Positions 21,780 through 32,906 of a stretch of 64,000 bases of DNA are shown here, in pieces; within the stretch, counting starts at the first letter, position 1; each line of letters opens with the position of its first letter. The position numbers and the translations under genes are program-made. The notes beneath the pieces are model-generated. The model was given only the letters and a program-made list of their open reading frames with translations, was not told where the DNA came from and did not search any database. This stretch comes from Pantoea stewartii subsp. stewartii (GTDB lineage: Bacteria > Pseudomonadota > Gammaproteobacteria > Enterobacterales > Enterobacteriaceae), in assembly GCF_008801695.1 (NCBI RefSeq), contig NZ_VZPF01000001.1, positions 62,001-126,000 of the forward strand. The letters run 5' to 3'.

Positions 21780-22753
21780 GCTGGTTAACACCGGATGTTA
21801 TCGACATTCTGATCGCCATTGGTAAAGCGCTTGTGATTTTGCTGGTCGTGGTGGCCTGCGGTGCGTTTATGAGCTTCGCCGAGCGTCGTTTGCTCGGCCT
21901 GTTTCAGAACCGCTATGGGCCGAACCGTGTGGGCTGGGGCGGATCGTTGCAGCTGGTTGCTGACATGATCAAGATGTTCTTTAAAGAGGACTGGGTTCCC
22001 CCGTTCACCGATCGCTTTATCTTTACGCTGGCGCCGGTCATCGCGTTTGTTTCCCTGCTGCTGGCCTTTGCTATCGTCCCGGTTTCACCGACCTGGGTGG
22101 TGATCGATCTCAATATCGGGTTGCTGTTCTTCCTGATGATGGCGGGCCTGGCTGTGTATGCCGTGCTGTTTGCGGGCTGGTCGAGTAATAACAAATACTC
22201 GCTGTTAGGTGCGATGCGTGCCTCTGCGCAGACCTTGAGTTACGAAGTGTTCCTGGGTCTGTCACTGATGGGCGTGGTAGCGCAGGCGGGTTCGTTCAAC
22301 ATGACCGATATCGTCAACAGTCAGACGCATCTGTGGAACATCATCCCGCAGTTCTTTGGGTTTGTGACCTTCTGTATCGCGGGCGTGGCCGTTTGTCACC
22401 GCCATCCGTTTGACCAGCCCGAAGCCGAGCAGGAACTGGCTGACGGTTACCACATTGAATATGCCGGTATGAAATTTGGTCTGTTCTTTGTCGGCGAATA
22501 TGTCGCGATTACCACCGTTTCAGCGCTGATTGTGACGCTGTTCTTTGGTGGCTGGCACGGGCCTTTCCTGCCGCCGTTCATCTGGTTCGCCCTGAAAACG
22601 GCGTTCTTTATGATGATGTTCATCCTGATTCGTGCTGCGCTTCCGCGTCCACGCTATGACCAGGTGCTGTCGTTCGGCTGGAAAGTGTGTCTGCCGTTGA
22701 CGCTGTTGAACCTGCTGGCGACCGCCGCAGTGATTCTTTATACAGCGCAGTAA
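21776..22753 (+). CDS. nuoH: NADH-quinone oxidoreductase subunit H
   Basis: A 325-residue membrane subunit with about eight transmembrane helices that lines the quinone chamber and links the arms of complex I. Conserved: [19 protein letters not shown] near the N-terminus, [20 protein letters not shown] acidic loop and [16 protein letters not shown]. Starts inside the nuoG stop region. Confidence 0.98.
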   Translation: MSWLTPDVIDILIAIGKALVILLVVVACGAFMSFAERRLLGLFQNRYGPNRVGWGGSLQLVADMIKMFFKEDWVPPFTDRFIFTLAPVIAFVSLLLAFAIVPVSPTWVVIDLNIGLLFFLMMAGLAVYAVLFAGWSSNNKYSLLGAMRASAQTLSYEVFLGLSLMGVVAQAGSFNMTDIVNSQTHLWNIIPQFFGFVTFCIAGVAVCHRHPFDQPEAEQELADGYHIEYAGMKFGLFFVGEYVAITTVSALIVTLFFGGWHGPFLPPFIWFALKTAFFMMMFILIRAALPRPRYDQVLSFGWKVCLPLTLLNLLATAAVILYTAQ

Positions 22754-22763
22754 GGGGTAACAA

Positions 22764-23306
22764 ATGACGTTAAAAGATATTGTCGTAGGCTTCGGCACGA
22801 CAGTGCGCAGTATCTGGATGATTGGCATGCACGCCTTCGCGAAACGCGAAACCCAGATGTATCCAGAAGAGCCGGTCTACCTGCCACCGCGTTACCGTGG
22901 CCGTATTGTGTTGACCCGCGATCCTGATGGTGCAGAGCGTTGTGTTGCCTGTAACCTGTGTGCGGTAGCCTGTCCGGTAGGCTGTATTTCGCTGCAAAAA
23001 GCGGAAACCAAAGACGGCCGCTGGTATCCAGAGTTCTTCCGTATCAACTTCTCACGCTGCATTTTCTGCGGCCTGTGCGAAGAGGCCTGCCCAACCACCG
23101 CTATCCAGCTGACGCCGGATTTCGAACTGGGCGAGTTCAAGCGTCAGGATCTGGTATACGAAAAAGAAGACCTGTTGATCTCGGGGCCGGGTAAATATCC
23201 GGAGTACAACTTCTACCGTATGGCAGGTATGGCAATTGACGGTAAAGATAAGGGTGACGCAGAGAACGAAGCGAAACCTATCGACGTCAAAGGCTTACTA
23301 CCTTAA
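22764..23306 (+). CDS. nuoI: NADH-quinone oxidoreductase subunit I
   Basis: A 180-residue subunit holding the 8Fe-ferredoxin clusters N6a and N6b, visible as [16 protein letters not shown] and [18 protein letters not shown]. It passes electrons from NuoG to NuoB. The N-terminal amphipathic stretch ([19 protein letters not shown]) anchors it to the membrane arm. Confidence 0.98.
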   Translation: MTLKDIVVGFGTTVRSIWMIGMHAFAKRETQMYPEEPVYLPPRYRGRIVLTRDPDGAERCVACNLCAVACPVGCISLQKAETKDGRWYPEFFRINFSRCIFCGLCEEACPTTAIQLTPDFELGEFKRQDLVYEKEDLLISGPGKYPEYNFYRMAGMAIDGKDKGDAENEAKPIDVKGLLP

Positions 23307-23316
23307 GGAGCAGGGC

Positions 23317-23868
23317 ATGGAATTTGCGTTTTATCTTTGCGGACTGGTGGCGGTGGTGACGACGTTGCGCGTGATCACCCACACTAATCCGGTACATGCG
23401 TTGCTGTACCTGATCGTTTCGCTGTTATCGGTGGCTGGCGTCTTCTTCTCTCTGGGTGCCTACTTTGCAGGTGCGCTGGAAATTATTGTGTATGCCGGTG
23501 CCATCATGGTGCTGTTCGTGTTCGTTGTGATGATGCTTAACCTGGGCAAAGCCACGCAGAAACAGGAGCGTGAATGGTTAAGTCCGTCGTTATGGATTGG
23601 TCCGGGCCTGGTTTCGTTGCTGCTGCTGGCAGTGATGATCTACGCCATCATGACGGCACATGACCAGGGTATTGACGGCAAAATTATCGATGCGAAAGCG
23701 GTGGGCATTAGTCTGTTTGGCCCGTATGTGCTGGCGGTTGAACTGGCATCAATGCTGCTGCTGGCCGGCCTGGTTGTGGCTTTCCACCTGGGCCGCGAAG
23801 AGCGCCAGGGCGAAGTCCTGAGCAACCGTTCAAACGATGCCGCGCAGGCGAATAAGGAGCAAGCATGA
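23317..23868 (+). CDS. nuoJ: NADH-quinone oxidoreductase subunit J
   Basis: A 183-residue membrane subunit with five predicted helices. The start is ATG 23317 ([19 protein letters not shown]) with AAGGAG just upstream; the open frame extends 27 codons into nuoI but without conservation. [20 protein letters not shown] is the conserved helix with the pi-bulge region. Overlaps nuoK by 4 bp. Confidence 0.97.
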   Translation: MEFAFYLCGLVAVVTTLRVITHTNPVHALLYLIVSLLSVAGVFFSLGAYFAGALEIIVYAGAIMVLFVFVVMMLNLGKATQKQEREWLSPSLWIGPGLVSLLLLAVMIYAIMTAHDQGIDGKIIDAKAVGISLFGPYVLAVELASMLLLAGLVVAFHLGREERQGEVLSNRSNDAAQANKEQA

Positions 23869-24167
23869 TTCCCTTACAACATGGATTGATTCTGGCGGCG
23901 GTGCTGTTTGTGCTGGGGCTGACCTCGCTGGTGTTGCGCCGTAATCTGCTGTTTATGCTGATAAGCCTGGAAATCATGATCAATGCCGCGGCGCTGGCGC
24001 TGGTTGTTGCAGGCAGCTACTGGGGAGAGGCTGACGGTCAGGTGATGTATATTCTGGCTATCAGTCTCGCCGCAGCGGAAGCCAGTATTGGGCTGGCCCT
24101 GCTGCTTCAGCTCTATCGTCGTCGTCAGACGCTGAACATTGATACTGTGAGCGAGATGCGCGGATGA
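23865..24167 (+). CDS. nuoK: NADH-quinone oxidoreductase subunit K
   Basis: A 100-residue, three-helix membrane subunit. The two conserved membrane glutamates that take part in proton translocation lie in [13 protein letters not shown] and [17 protein letters not shown]. It overlaps both nuoJ and nuoL by 4 bp. Confidence 0.97.
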   Translation: MIPLQHGLILAAVLFVLGLTSLVLRRNLLFMLISLEIMINAAALALVVAGSYWGEADGQVMYILAISLAAAEASIGLALLLQLYRRRQTLNIDTVSEMRG

Positions 24168-25999
24168 ACCTTCTCTATTTAACTGTCTTATTTCCGCTAA
24201 TCGGCTTTCTGCTGTTAGCGTTCTCCCGTGGCCGCTGGTCAGAAAACCTGTCCGCGACCGTGGGCATGGGATCGGTCGGGCTGGCCGCGCTCACCACGGT
24301 GTTTGTGGGTTTCGACTTCTTTGCCCACGGGCAGCAGGTCTTCACTCAGGCGCTGTGGACCTGGATTCATGTCGGCAATTTTAATATTCAGGTCAATCTG
24401 ACGCTGGATGGCCTGTCGCTCACCATGCTGTCGGTGGTGACCGGTGTCGGCTTCCTGATCCATATGTTCGCCTCGTGGTATATGCGTGGAGAAGAGGGAT
24501 ATTCACGCTTCTTCGCTTATACCAACCTGTTTATCGCCAGCATGGTTGTTCTGGTCTTGGCGGATAACCTGATGCTGATGTATCTGGGTTGGGAAGGGGT
24601 AGGGCTGTGCTCCTATCTTCTGATCGGCTTCTATTACAGCAATCCGGAAAACGGCAAGGCGGCGATGAAGGCATTCATCATCACGCGCGTCGGTGATGTC
24701 TTCCTGGCATTTGCGTTGTTCATCCTTTACAACGAACTGGGTACGCTTAACTTCCGCGAAATGGCGGAACTGGCTCCGGCACACTTTGCGGCGGACAACC
24801 ACATGCTGCAATGGGCCACGCTGATGCTGTTGGGTGGCGCAGTAGGTAAGTCTGCGCAGCTGCCGCTTCAGACCTGGCTGGCCGATGCGATGGCAGGTCC
24901 AACGCCGGTTTCCGCGCTGATTCACGCCGCCACCATGGTGACGGCAGGGGGTTACCTGATTGCCCGCACCCACGGCCTGTTCCTGTTGACGCCTGAAGTG
25001 CTGCATCTGGTCGGCATTATCGGTGCGATTACGCTGGTACTGGCGGGTTTTGCTGCTCTGGTCCAGACGGATATCAAACGTGTACTGGCTTACTCCACCA
25101 TGAGTCAGATCGGCTACATGTTCCTGGCGCTGGGTGTGCAGGCGTGGGATGCCGCCATTTTCCACCTGATGACCCATGCCTTCTTTAAAGCCTTGCTGTT
25201 CCTGTCCTCAGGTTCGGTTATCCTGGCCTGCCACCACGAGCAGAACATCTTTAAGATGGGCGGACTGCGTAAAAGCATCCCACTGGTGTACACCTGCTTC
25301 CTGGTCGGCGGTGCTGCCCTGGCCGCATTGCCGCTGATTACCGCCGGTTTCTACAGTAAAGATGAAATCCTGTTTGGTGCACTGGCGAACGGCCATTTGA
25401 ACCTGATGGTCGCGGGTCTGGTAGGGGCGTTCCTGACCTCAATCTACACCTTCCGCATGATCTTTATCGTCTTCCACGGCGAAGAGAAAATCCATGCACA
25501 CGCGGGCAAAGGCATTACCCATCATCTGCCACTGATTGTGTTGCTGGTGCTCTCAACGTTTGTGGGTGCATTAATTACCCCACCGCTGGCGGGCGTTTTA
25601 CCGGCCAATGAGTTTGGTGAGAACGGTAAAGTCACGCTGGAGATCGCGTCCGGCCTGGTCGCGGTTGCGGGCATCGTTATCGCCGCTGCACTCTGGCTGG
25701 GCAAGCGTCAGCTGGTCAGCAGCGTGGCCAACAGTGCGCCGGGCCGTTTCTTCGGCACCTGGTGGTTCGCCGCCTGGGGCTTTGACTGGCTCTACGACAA
25801 AGTCTTTGTCAAACCGTATCTGGGCATTGCGTGGTTGTTAAAACGCGATCCTCTTAACGGCCTGATGAACCTGCCTGCGTTGCTTTCACGTATCGCCAAT
25901 AAAGGTCTGGTGGTCAGTGAAAACGGGTATTTGCGCTGGTATGTCGCGTCGATGAGCGTTGGTGCCGTCGTTGTGCTGGCGCTGCTGCTGGTAATTTAA
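24164..25999 (+). CDS. nuoL: NADH-quinone oxidoreductase subunit L
   Basis: A 611-residue antiporter-like proton-pumping subunit at the distal end of the membrane arm, with about 16 helices and the long lateral helix at the C-terminus. Typical motifs: [19 protein letters not shown], the lysine region [17 protein letters not shown] and [16 protein letters not shown]. Followed by a 209-bp gap before nuoM that holds a palindromic repeat. Confidence 0.97.
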   Translation: MNLLYLTVLFPLIGFLLLAFSRGRWSENLSATVGMGSVGLAALTTVFVGFDFFAHGQQVFTQALWTWIHVGNFNIQVNLTLDGLSLTMLSVVTGVGFLIHMFASWYMRGEEGYSRFFAYTNLFIASMVVLVLADNLMLMYLGWEGVGLCSYLLIGFYYSNPENGKAAMKAFIITRVGDVFLAFALFILYNELGTLNFREMAELAPAHFAADNHMLQWATLMLLGGAVGKSAQLPLQTWLADAMAGPTPVSALIHAATMVTAGGYLIARTHGLFLLTPEVLHLVGIIGAITLVLAGFAALVQTDIKRVLAYSTMSQIGYMFLALGVQAWDAAIFHLMTHAFFKALLFLSSGSVILACHHEQNIFKMGGLRKSIPLVYTCFLVGGAALAALPLITAGFYSKDEILFGALANGHLNLMVAGLVGAFLTSIYTFRMIFIVFHGEEKIHAHAGKGITHHLPLIVLLVLSTFVGALITPPLAGVLPANEFGENGKVTLEIASGLVAVAGIVIAAALWLGKRQLVSSVANSAPGRFFGTWWFAAWGFDWLYDKVFVKPYLGIAWLLKRDPLNGLMNLPALLSRIANKGLVVSENGYLRWYVASMSVGAVVVLALLLVI

Positions 26000-26025
26000 A
26001 GATTGATGAGCGGGTAGGTGTGAAA

Positions 26026-26168
26026 ACTTACCCATTAAGAATGTCAAAGATTGTCTGATGTAAGGGCGTAATCGGCGCAGTCCGTTTTGCCACCGCCAGC
26101 GCACAGCAACCGGAGCGTACTGAAGTACGTGAGGATTGCGAGCACTGCCGGGGGCGAAACGGGTAAGT
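26026..26168. repeat. ERIC-like imperfect palindromic intergenic element within the nuo operon
   Basis: The nuoL-nuoM gap holds a nested palindrome of about 143 bp. Its ends are an 8-bp inverted repeat (ACTTACCC near 26026 and GGGTAAGT near 26161); inside, CCGTTTTGCC pairs with GGCGAAACGG, and the centre GTAC-TGAA-GTAC lies between GCAACC and GATTGC. This is the architecture of ERIC-type elements (core GTAC/AAGTAC hairpin, no coding capacity). I cannot confirm copy number because only one copy is in the window. Transcribed as part of the operon, it would form a long mRNA hairpin. Confidence 0.6.
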
Positions 26169-26208
26169 GAGATAGCCCGAGCCAGGACAAAAAAAAGGGA
26201 AGTATGCC

Positions 26209-27729
26209 GTGTTATTACCTTGGCTAATTTTCATACCCTTCTTCGGTGGTTTCGTCTGCTGGCTCACCGAGCGCTTCGGCGCGAAGGTGCCTCGCTGGAT
26301 CGCACTGATCACCATGGGGCTGACGTTGGCGCTCTCGCTGCAACTCTGGTTGCAGGGGGGCTATTCACTGACGCAGGCAGCGGGTATTCCGCAGTGGCAA
26401 TCGAGCTTCTCAGTACCCTGGATTCCCCGTTTCGGCATTAATTTCCATTTAGCGCTTGATGGCCTTTCGCTGTTAATGGTGGTGCTGACCGGACTGCTCG
26501 GCCTGATGGCAGTGCTGTGTTCCTGGAACGAAATTGAAAAGTATCAGGGCTTCTTTCATCTGAACCTGATGTGGATCCTGGGCGGCGTTATCGGCGTGTT
26601 CCTCGCCATTGACATGTTCCTGTTCTTCTTCTTCTGGGAAATGATGCTGGTGCCGATGTACTTCCTCATCGCGCTGTGGGGACATAAAGCATCGGACGGT
26701 AAAACCCGTATTACCGCCGCGACCAAATTCTTTATTTATACTCAGGCATCCGGTCTGGTGATGTTGATTGCGATTCTGGCGCTGGTGTTTGTTCACTACA
26801 ACACCACGGGCGTCTGGACGTTCAACTACGAGCAGTTGCTGAAGACGCCAATGTCGCACACCGTGGAGTACCTGCTGATGCTGGGCTTCTTCATCGCGTT
26901 TGCGGTGAAAATGCCGGTTGTCCCGCTTCATGGCTGGCTGCCTGATGCGCACAGTCAGGCTCCGACCGCAGGTTCAGTTGACCTGGCGGGTATCCTGCTG
27001 AAAACCGCCGCCTACGGCTTACTGCGCTTCAGCCTGCCGCTGTTTCCAAACGCCTCGGCAGAGTTTGCACCGATCGCGATGTGGTTAGGGATCATCGGGA
27101 TTTTCTACGGTGCCTGGATGGCGTTCTCGCAGACGGATATCAAACGCCTGATTGCTTACACCTCTATTTCGCACATGGGCTTTGTCCTGATTGCGATTTA
27201 CACCGGTAGCCAGTTGGCCTTCCAGGGCGCGGTTGTACAGATGATCGCGCACGGCCTGTCAGCAGCGGCGCTGTTTATCCTGTGCGGACAGCTTTACGAA
27301 CGTCTGCATACCCGTGATATGCGTCAGATGGGCGGTTTGTGGTCGCGCATCAAATGGATTCCAGGGTTATCCCTGTTCTTTGCTGTCGCCAATCTGGGTA
27401 TGCCAGGTACGGGTAACTTCGTCGGGGAATTCATGATCCTGACCGGCAGTTTCCAGATCGTTCCGGTCATTATCGTGATTGCGACCTTTGGCCTGGTTTT
27501 CGCCTCGGTCTATTCGCTGGTGATGATGCAACGTGCCTACTACGGTGAAGCGAAATCGAAAGATCCGCTGCCGGGCATGTCGGCGCGTGAATTCCTGACC
27601 ATTGGGGTGCTCGTGGTCCTGCTGGTGCTGCTGGGTGTTTATCCTCAGCCGATTCTGGATACCTCACATGCTGCAATGAGCAATATTCAGCAGTGGTTTA
27701 CCGCTTCAATTTCAACTACAAGGCCGTAA
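26209..27729 (+). CDS. nuoM: NADH-quinone oxidoreductase subunit M
   Basis: A 506-residue antiporter-like proton-pumping subunit with 14 helices. Conserved: FFFFFWEMMLVPMYFLIALW (essential Glu), VKMPVVPLHGWLPDAHSQAP (essential Lys and the HGWLPDAH signature) and AFSQTDIKRLIAYTSISHMG. The start is GTG at 26209 with GGGA at ribosome-site distance, giving the family N-terminus MLLPWLIFIPFFGG. Confidence 0.97.
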   Translation: MLLPWLIFIPFFGGFVCWLTERFGAKVPRWIALITMGLTLALSLQLWLQGGYSLTQAAGIPQWQSSFSVPWIPRFGINFHLALDGLSLLMVVLTGLLGLMAVLCSWNEIEKYQGFFHLNLMWILGGVIGVFLAIDMFLFFFFWEMMLVPMYFLIALWGHKASDGKTRITAATKFFIYTQASGLVMLIAILALVFVHYNTTGVWTFNYEQLLKTPMSHTVEYLLMLGFFIAFAVKMPVVPLHGWLPDAHSQAPTAGSVDLAGILLKTAAYGLLRFSLPLFPNASAEFAPIAMWLGIIGIFYGAWMAFSQTDIKRLIAYTSISHMGFVLIAIYTGSQLAFQGAVVQMIAHGLSAAALFILCGQLYERLHTRDMRQMGGLWSRIKWIPGLSLFFAVANLGMPGTGNFVGEFMILTGSFQIVPVIIVIATFGLVFASVYSLVMMQRAYYGEAKSKDPLPGMSAREFLTIGVLVVLLVLLGVYPQPILDTSHAAMSNIQQWFTASISTTRP

Positions 27730-27735
27730 TTCGCC

Positions 27736-29193
27736 ATGACAATAACTCCTCAACAATTGATCGCGTTGCTGCCGCTGTTAATCGTCGGATTGACGGTGGT
27801 GGTTGTGATGCTGTCCATTGCCTGGCGACGCAACCACTTTGTTAACGCCACGCTAACAGTGGTTGGCCTGAACCTGGCACTGCTGTCACTGTATTTTGTC
27901 GGTCAGGTTGGCGCGATGGATGTCACGCCGCTGCTGCGTGTAGACGCGTATTCGATGTTCTATACCGCCCTGGTGATGCTCGCCAGCCTGGCAACCTGTA
28001 CTTTTGCCTATCCGTGGCTGGCCACGTTCCCGGACAACAAGGACGAGTTTTATCTGCTGGTTCTGATTGCTGCACTGGGCGGTATTGTGTTGTCAGCGTC
28101 TAACCACCTTGCATCATTGTTTATCGGGATTGAACTGCTGTCACTGCCGTTGTTTGGTTTGATTGGTTACGCCTTCCGTCAGAAACGTTCGCTGGAAGCG
28201 GCCCTGAAATACACCATCCTGTCGGCGGCGGCATCGTCTTTCCTGCTGTTTGGTATCGCGCTGATTTACGCTGACTCGGGCAACCTGGGCTTCGTCAGCC
28301 TGGGTAAAAGTCTGACGGACAGCATGATTCAGGAGCCGCTGCTGCTGGTCGGTCTGGGCATGTTGATTATCGGTCTGGGCTTTAAACTGTCACTGGTGCC
28401 ATTCCATCTGTGGACGCCGGACGTTTATCAGGGCGCACCCGCACCGGTTTCTACTTTCCTTGCCACCGCCAGCAAAATTGCGATCTTCGGCGTTATCATG
28501 CGCCTGTTTATGTACGCGCCGGTGACCGACAGCGAAGCCGTACGGACGGTACTGGCCGTGATTGCCTTTGTCTCCATCCTGTTCGGTAACCTGATGGCGA
28601 TTTCGCAAAGCAATATCAAGCGCCTGCTGGGTTACTCTTCCATTGCGCATCTGGGGTATCTGCTGGTCGCGCTGATTGCGGTGAAAGATCATCAGCTGTC
28701 GCTGGAAACCGCAGGGGTTTACCTGGCCGGTTACCTGTTCAGCAGCCTCGGCGCGTTTGGTGTGGTAAGCCTGATGTCCAGTCCTTATCGTGGCCCGGAT
28801 GCCGATTCGCTTTACTCCTATCGCGGGCTGTTCTGGCACCGTCCGATTCTGTCGGCCGTGATGACCGTGATGATGCTGTCGCTGGCGGGTATCCCCATGA
28901 CGCTGGGCTTTATCGGTAAATTCTACGTGATTGCCTCTGGCGTGAGCGCCAACCTGTGGTGGTTGACCGGTGCGGTGGTAGTCGGCAGTGCGATTGGTCT
29001 TTACTACTATCTGCGCGTTACCGTCAGTCTTTATCTCAGCCCGCCTGAATTGCTGAGCCGCGATACGCCAGCAAACTGGGCCTTCACCGCCGGTGGCGTG
29101 GTTGTCTTGATCTCCGCGATTCTGGTGTTGGTGCTGGGCGTTTATCCGCAGCCGTTAATCAGACTGGTGCAGATGGCCCAGCCGCTGATGTAA
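27736..29193 (+). CDS. nuoN: NADH-quinone oxidoreductase subunit N
   Basis: The 485-residue third antiporter-like subunit, last gene of the operon. [20 protein letters not shown] matches the enteric N-terminus; [20 protein letters not shown] contains the conserved Lys and signature, and [20 protein letters not shown] is the second conserved helix pair. It starts 6 bp after nuoM and is followed by a strong terminator. Confidence 0.98.
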   Translation: MTITPQQLIALLPLLIVGLTVVVVMLSIAWRRNHFVNATLTVVGLNLALLSLYFVGQVGAMDVTPLLRVDAYSMFYTALVMLASLATCTFAYPWLATFPDNKDEFYLLVLIAALGGIVLSASNHLASLFIGIELLSLPLFGLIGYAFRQKRSLEAALKYTILSAAASSFLLFGIALIYADSGNLGFVSLGKSLTDSMIQEPLLLVGLGMLIIGLGFKLSLVPFHLWTPDVYQGAPAPVSTFLATASKIAIFGVIMRLFMYAPVTDSEAVRTVLAVIAFVSILFGNLMAISQSNIKRLLGYSSIAHLGYLLVALIAVKDHQLSLETAGVYLAGYLFSSLGAFGVVSLMSSPYRGPDADSLYSYRGLFWHRPILSAVMTVMMLSLAGIPMTLGFIGKFYVIASGVSANLWWLTGAVVVGSAIGLYYYLRVTVSLYLSPPELLSRDTPANWAFTAGGVVVLISAILVLVLGVYPQPLIRLVQMAQPLM

Positions 29194-29211
29194 TGTCACG
29201 CTGTTGCGATC

Positions 29212-29240
29212 AATCAGGCCTTCGGGCCTGATTTTTTTTG
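29212..29240 (+). terminator. Rho-independent terminator of the nuo operon
   Basis: A perfect 9-bp stem (AATCAGGCC / GGCCTGATT) with a TTCG tetraloop runs into eight T residues, 18 bp after the nuoN stop. Confidence 0.92.
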
Positions 29241-29385
29241 TCTGAAAATCGACACAGGTGATTTTTGCATAGCCTTCGCAATATCACGTCGCGTCCGCTT
29301 TTCTCTTCGTTTTCATTCTGCATCTTCATTCTGTTTCCACAGTTTCGTGCTGAAATGGGCGAACAGATAAGGGGGAGCATTGCTT

Positions 29386-30291
29386 ATGGATCGCCGACAT
29401 TTTCTGCTGGGGTGTACCGCAACGCTGCTGACGGCAAAAAGCACACTGTCATTCGCCGCGCGGGCCGCTGTCGCCCAAACCGTTATTCCCCTCTGGCCCG
29501 GCTCGCCACCCGGCGGTGGCGGGCCAGAAGGGCCGGTTGAGACATCGCCTTCAGGCGCAGAGCGTCATATCGCCGTACCCACCTTAACCGTCTTACGACC
29601 GGGCATGGGGAACGGTCATGTTGTCCTGATCGCCGGCGGTGGCGGCTATAAACGGATAGAAATGGCAAAAGAAGCCTGGCCCGCGGCTCGCTGGTTAACG
29701 GCGCGCGGCTACACTGCGGCGATATTGCGTTATCGTCTGCCGTCCGAACACTGGGGCGATGGTAACCGGGTTGCCCTGCAGGATGCGCTGCGTGCCCTGC
29801 AACTGGTCAAAGCGCAGGCAACAGGGTTAACGGTGCTGGGGTTTTCGGCCGGTGCGCATTTGCTCGGGATGGCCATCAGCCCGATGGGCGCGCGCATGGG
29901 GGCGGTGACAGAGGCACAGGACAGCGCACCTGTTCAGGTTGACGGTGCCGCGCTGATTTATCCCGTCATTACGCTGGAAGCGCCTTATACGCACACATCC
30001 ACTCACCGCATTTTGCTGGGGGCGCATCCTACGGCGGCAGAAGAAGCCGCCTGGTCGGTGCAGAATACGGTGACAGCAGCATCACCGCCTTTTTTTCTGG
30101 TGCAGGCCGAAGATGACCCGATATCCGATCCCCACAACACGCTGATCATGGCGCGAGCCTGTCAGCAACATCACGTAAATGTGGAGATGATCCGCTACCC
30201 AACCGGCGGGCACGGTTTTGGTATGGGGAAACCCGGCACACCCACCATGGCCTGGCCTGCGCGTTATCAACACTGGCTGCAAAGCCGCTAG
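29386..30291 (+). CDS. Exported alpha/beta hydrolase (carboxylesterase/acetyl esterase type)
   Basis: A 301-residue serine hydrolase. The N-terminus MDRRHFLLGCTATLL carries a twin-arginine motif followed by a hydrophobic stretch and a possible cut near SFAAR, so export by Tat is likely. The oxyanion loop is LIAGGGGYKR, the nucleophile elbow GFSAGAHL, the acid is in QAEDDPISD and the base in GGHGFGMG, a complete triad of the esterase/acetylxylan-esterase-like (BD-FAE) group. ATG 29386 is chosen (GGGGGA upstream); an in-frame TTG at 29380 is possible. It follows the nuo terminator and precedes elaA by 41 bp, perhaps as a two-gene unit. Substrate unknown. Confidence 0.75.
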   Translation: MDRRHFLLGCTATLLTAKSTLSFAARAAVAQTVIPLWPGSPPGGGGPEGPVETSPSGAERHIAVPTLTVLRPGMGNGHVVLIAGGGGYKRIEMAKEAWPAARWLTARGYTAAILRYRLPSEHWGDGNRVALQDALRALQLVKAQATGLTVLGFSAGAHLLGMAISPMGARMGAVTEAQDSAPVQVDGAALIYPVITLEAPYTHTSTHRILLGAHPTAAEEAAWSVQNTVTAASPPFFLVQAEDDPISDPHNTLIMARACQQHHVNVEMIRYPTGGHGFGMGKPGTPTMAWPARYQHWLQSR

Positions 30292-30332
30292 CAGGCTACA
30301 GTGATGGGTCGGTTATTGAATGAGGATGAGAC

Positions 30333-30803
30333 ATGCATATCAGTTGGCTGGATCTGCACCAGCAGGCATTAAGCGTCCCGCAGCTTTATGCAGTACTGGC
30401 GTTGCGCTGTGAAGTCTTCGTCGTGGAGCAGCAGTGCGCCTATCTGGATGTGGATGGTCAGGATTTGCAGGGGGAGAATCGTCACCTCCTCGGCATGGCG
30501 CAGGATGACCTGCTGGCCTATGCGCGCATCCTGTCGCCCCGGCGCGCCGAGACAGAGGTAAAAATTGGGCGCGTCATCATCTCCAGCAAAGCCCGTGGCC
30601 TGAATTTAGGTAACCAGTTGATGGTGCAGGCGATAGCCAGCTGTGAACAGCACTGGCCAGGGCATGCACAGTTTCTTTCTGCCCAGGCGCATCTGGCGGG
30701 GTTTTATCAGCGTCACGGTTTTGTGGCGGTCAGCGACAGCTACCTTGAGGACGATATTCCTCATATTGATATGCGCAGAGCAGGGGGAAATAAACCGCGC
30801 TAA
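30333..30803 (+). CDS. elaA: GNAT family N-acetyltransferase ElaA
   Basis: A 156-residue GNAT acetyltransferase of unknown substrate. Family identity is clear from LRCEVFVVEQQCAYLDVDGQD near the start (first 20 residues of that run), the acetyl-CoA loop in RVIISSKARGLNLGNQLM and the C-terminal AHLAGFYQRHGFVAV and DIPHIDM. In E. coli elaA lies near elaB; here opgD sits between them. Confidence 0.94.
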   Translation: MHISWLDLHQQALSVPQLYAVLALRCEVFVVEQQCAYLDVDGQDLQGENRHLLGMAQDDLLAYARILSPRRAETEVKIGRVIISSKARGLNLGNQLMVQAIASCEQHWPGHAQFLSAQAHLAGFYQRHGFVAVSDSYLEDDIPHIDMRRAGGNKPR

Positions 30804-30864
30804 CGACCTGACGGTTTTATTCCTCCCTCAGCCTGTCGCGTGTTCTTTTCACGTACGCAAAAAA

Positions 30865-30896
30865 AATGCATCCCGGCGCCAGGCCTGAGATGCATT
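30865..30896 (-). terminator. Terminator of opgD
   Basis: Stem AATGCATC / GATGCATT (8 bp) around a GC-rich loop, followed in the minus direction by a run of eight T residues. It lies in the 112-bp convergent gap between elaA and opgD. Confidence 0.75.
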
Positions 30897-30915
30897 ATGC
30901 CGTGAGATGGCCGTG

Positions 30916-32574
30916 TTAGCTGACGGTCATCTGGCGATCGTCAACGTATTTACGCTGGTCTGGCGGGGGCGGCACATACTGATAGAGCCACGTTTCGCTC
31001 AGCGTTTCGTCTTTGGTGCGCAGGAACAGACGCATCTCAACGGGTTGTACGCTGTCGCTGTCAGGATACCAGTCAAAGAGGATACGGTACCCTTTGATCG
31101 GCTCAACATACAGAATCTCAACCTGCTTAAAGGTGCCGGAGGACACGGTAATCACCGGTTCAATGCCCTTTGGTGCGGCGGCCTGCAAATCGCCGCCGAT
31201 AAAGTCGACAGCAAAACGACGGCACCACACATCCGGGAAGTGCTCGCCTGGCGCCCAGCCTTCGGGGAAGCCGCCGATGCCGGTGCGGGTTGCATCCACG
31301 CGCGCCAGTTGGCTCTGTACGGGCGGCAGTGCGCTCCAGTAGAGTTTGTACGAAAAGCTGAACGCGTTGCCCGCTTTGATCGGTTCGGCGGGCTGCCAGA
31401 AGCAGACGATGTTATCGAGCGTTTCACCGGTCGTGGGGATTTCCATCAGGTTGATGGCACCTTTACCCCACTTACCAACCGGTTCCACCCACAGGCTTGG
31501 CCGCTTGTTATACCAGCCAATCACGTCCTGATAATTCTCAAAGTCATGATCAAGCTGAAGCAGACCAAAACCACGCGGGTTTTCATCTTCGTAGGCGTTG
31601 AACTGCAGGCGCTGAGGGTTATTCAGCGGACGGGCAATCCATTCCCCTTTCCCGCTCCACATTGCCAGACGATCGGAGTCGTGAATCTGGGGATGGTAGG
31701 TGTTACACATCCGACGCTCGTTGGTGCCGCAGCTGAACATACTGGTCATCGGCGAAATGCCTAACTGACGAATATCCTTGCGGGCAAAGAGATGATTCTC
31801 AATGTCCATCACCACGCGTTCGGCTTCGCAGTGAATCACAAACTTGTATGCGCCAGTGATGCTGGCCCCATCCAGTAAGGCATAGCAGGTGAAGGTTGTG
31901 TCTTCGGCTTTCGGCGTTTCAAACCAGAACGCCGTAAAGTCCGGAAACTCTTCCTGACCATTGCTGAAGGTGTTAATGGCGACGCCACGCGCGGACAGGC
32001 CGTACTGGTAAGTATCATCGACAGCACGGAAGTAGCTGGCACCGAGAAAGGAGACGATATCGCGGCGGGCCAGTTCGGGTTTTTTAAAGGCACGGAAGCC
32101 CGCAAACCCCAGATCGGTTTTGCCTTCCAGCTGTTTAGTGTCGACTTTCGCATCGTTGTAGTTAAACAGCTCGGTGCGGAAGTGGATTTCGCGTGCCTCA
32201 CGGCTGGCACTGTCGACGGAAAACATGCGGATGCGGCGTTTAAAGCCCATGCCGACGTGGAAAAACTGCACATCAAGCTCGCGATTCGGAATGTTGTTCC
32301 ACAGCGAGTGATTAGCATCGTACTGAATATCGTTGTAAGCCTGCGGCGTCAGGTTAGCCAGCGTTTGCGGCAGCGGGCCCGGTGGACCACCCCACGGCTT
32401 TTTGGCCAGTGCGGCCGCGTTCTTTTTTAACTCGTCGAAATCGAAGCGCACTGCGATTCCGTCAGCAATGCCATCATCTGCCCAGGCGGATTGCGCGAAT
32501 AGCGTTGATAAGCCTGTCATACCGCTCACCGCGGAGAAGGCCATTGACGCTTTCATAAACATTCTTCGATTCAT
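30916..32574 (-). CDS. opgD: Glucan biosynthesis protein D OpgD (MdoD)
   Basis: A periplasmic protein of the OpgG/OpgD family that shapes osmoregulated periplasmic glucans (branching and length control). A Tat signal peptide is clear: [19 protein letters not shown] with a cut after QSAWA. The mature protein keeps family blocks such as [58 protein letters not shown] and [15 protein letters not shown] take ATG 32574 (552 residues) since it places the RR motif as in E. coli; ATG 32586 is four codons upstream and possible. Located between elaA and elaB, unlike E. coli, where mdoD is elsewhere. Confidence 0.94.
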   Translation of the reverse strand: MNRRMFMKASMAFSAVSGMTGLSTLFAQSAWADDGIADGIAVRFDFDELKKNAAALAKKPWGGPPGPLPQTLANLTPQAYNDIQYDANHSLWNNIPNRELDVQFFHVGMGFKRRIRMFSVDSASREAREIHFRTELFNYNDAKVDTKQLEGKTDLGFAGFRAFKKPELARRDIVSFLGASYFRAVDDTYQYGLSARGVAINTFSNGQEEFPDFTAFWFETPKAEDTTFTCYALLDGASITGAYKFVIHCEAERVVMDIENHLFARKDIRQLGISPMTSMFSCGTNERRMCNTYHPQIHDSDRLAMWSGKGEWIARPLNNPQRLQFNAYEDENPRGFGLLQLDHDFENYQDVIGWYNKRPSLWVEPVGKWGKGAINLMEIPTTGETLDNIVCFWQPAEPIKAGNAFSFSYKLYWSALPPVQSQLARVDATRTGIGGFPEGWAPGEHFPDVWCRRFAVDFIGGDLQAAAPKGIEPVITVSSGTFKQVEILYVEPIKGYRILFDWYPDSDSVQPVEMRLFLRTKDETLSETWLYQYVPPPPDQRKYVDDRQMTVS

Positions 32575-32906
32575 GCCGGAGATCATTCCTTAGCTTTTCG
32601 AGTTTGTTGTGACTGTCGTGTCGAAGCACAGAGCCTGATTATTACAGGCAACAGCAGGGTACGACAGTCGGCTTAGAGAAAAATTCAGTTCGCTGAAAAT
32701 TTATCAGATAAATCAAATAAACGAAGCGAAATTGCTTTAAGCAAGTCATCTCTTACACTTCTTTGCGTAATCACAGCCTGCCATAAGTTGACGCGCGTGC
32801 GCTTTCCTTGCGCCGATTTTCAGGTGATTCCTGGTAAGGGGCCGCGCAAAGCCCTCATTTATGGCTATAGTTAACCAGGTGCATTGCAATTCACATGGAG
32901 GAAATG
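32575..32906. promoter_or_regulatory. opgD/elaB divergent region with candidate sigma-S -10
   Basis: About 330 bp of non-coding AT-rich DNA. CTATAGTTAA at 32865-32874 differs by one base from the extended -10 CTATACTTAA favoured by RpoS, and lies about 33 bp before the elaB start. elaB is RpoS-dependent in E. coli, which supports the call. Confidence 0.5.

Noticed and set aside
29386-29430. Possible lipoprotein signal (LLGC) in the alpha/beta hydrolase
   Set aside because: The Cys is at about residue 10, too close to the N-terminus and ahead of the hydrophobic stretch; a Tat signal fits better.
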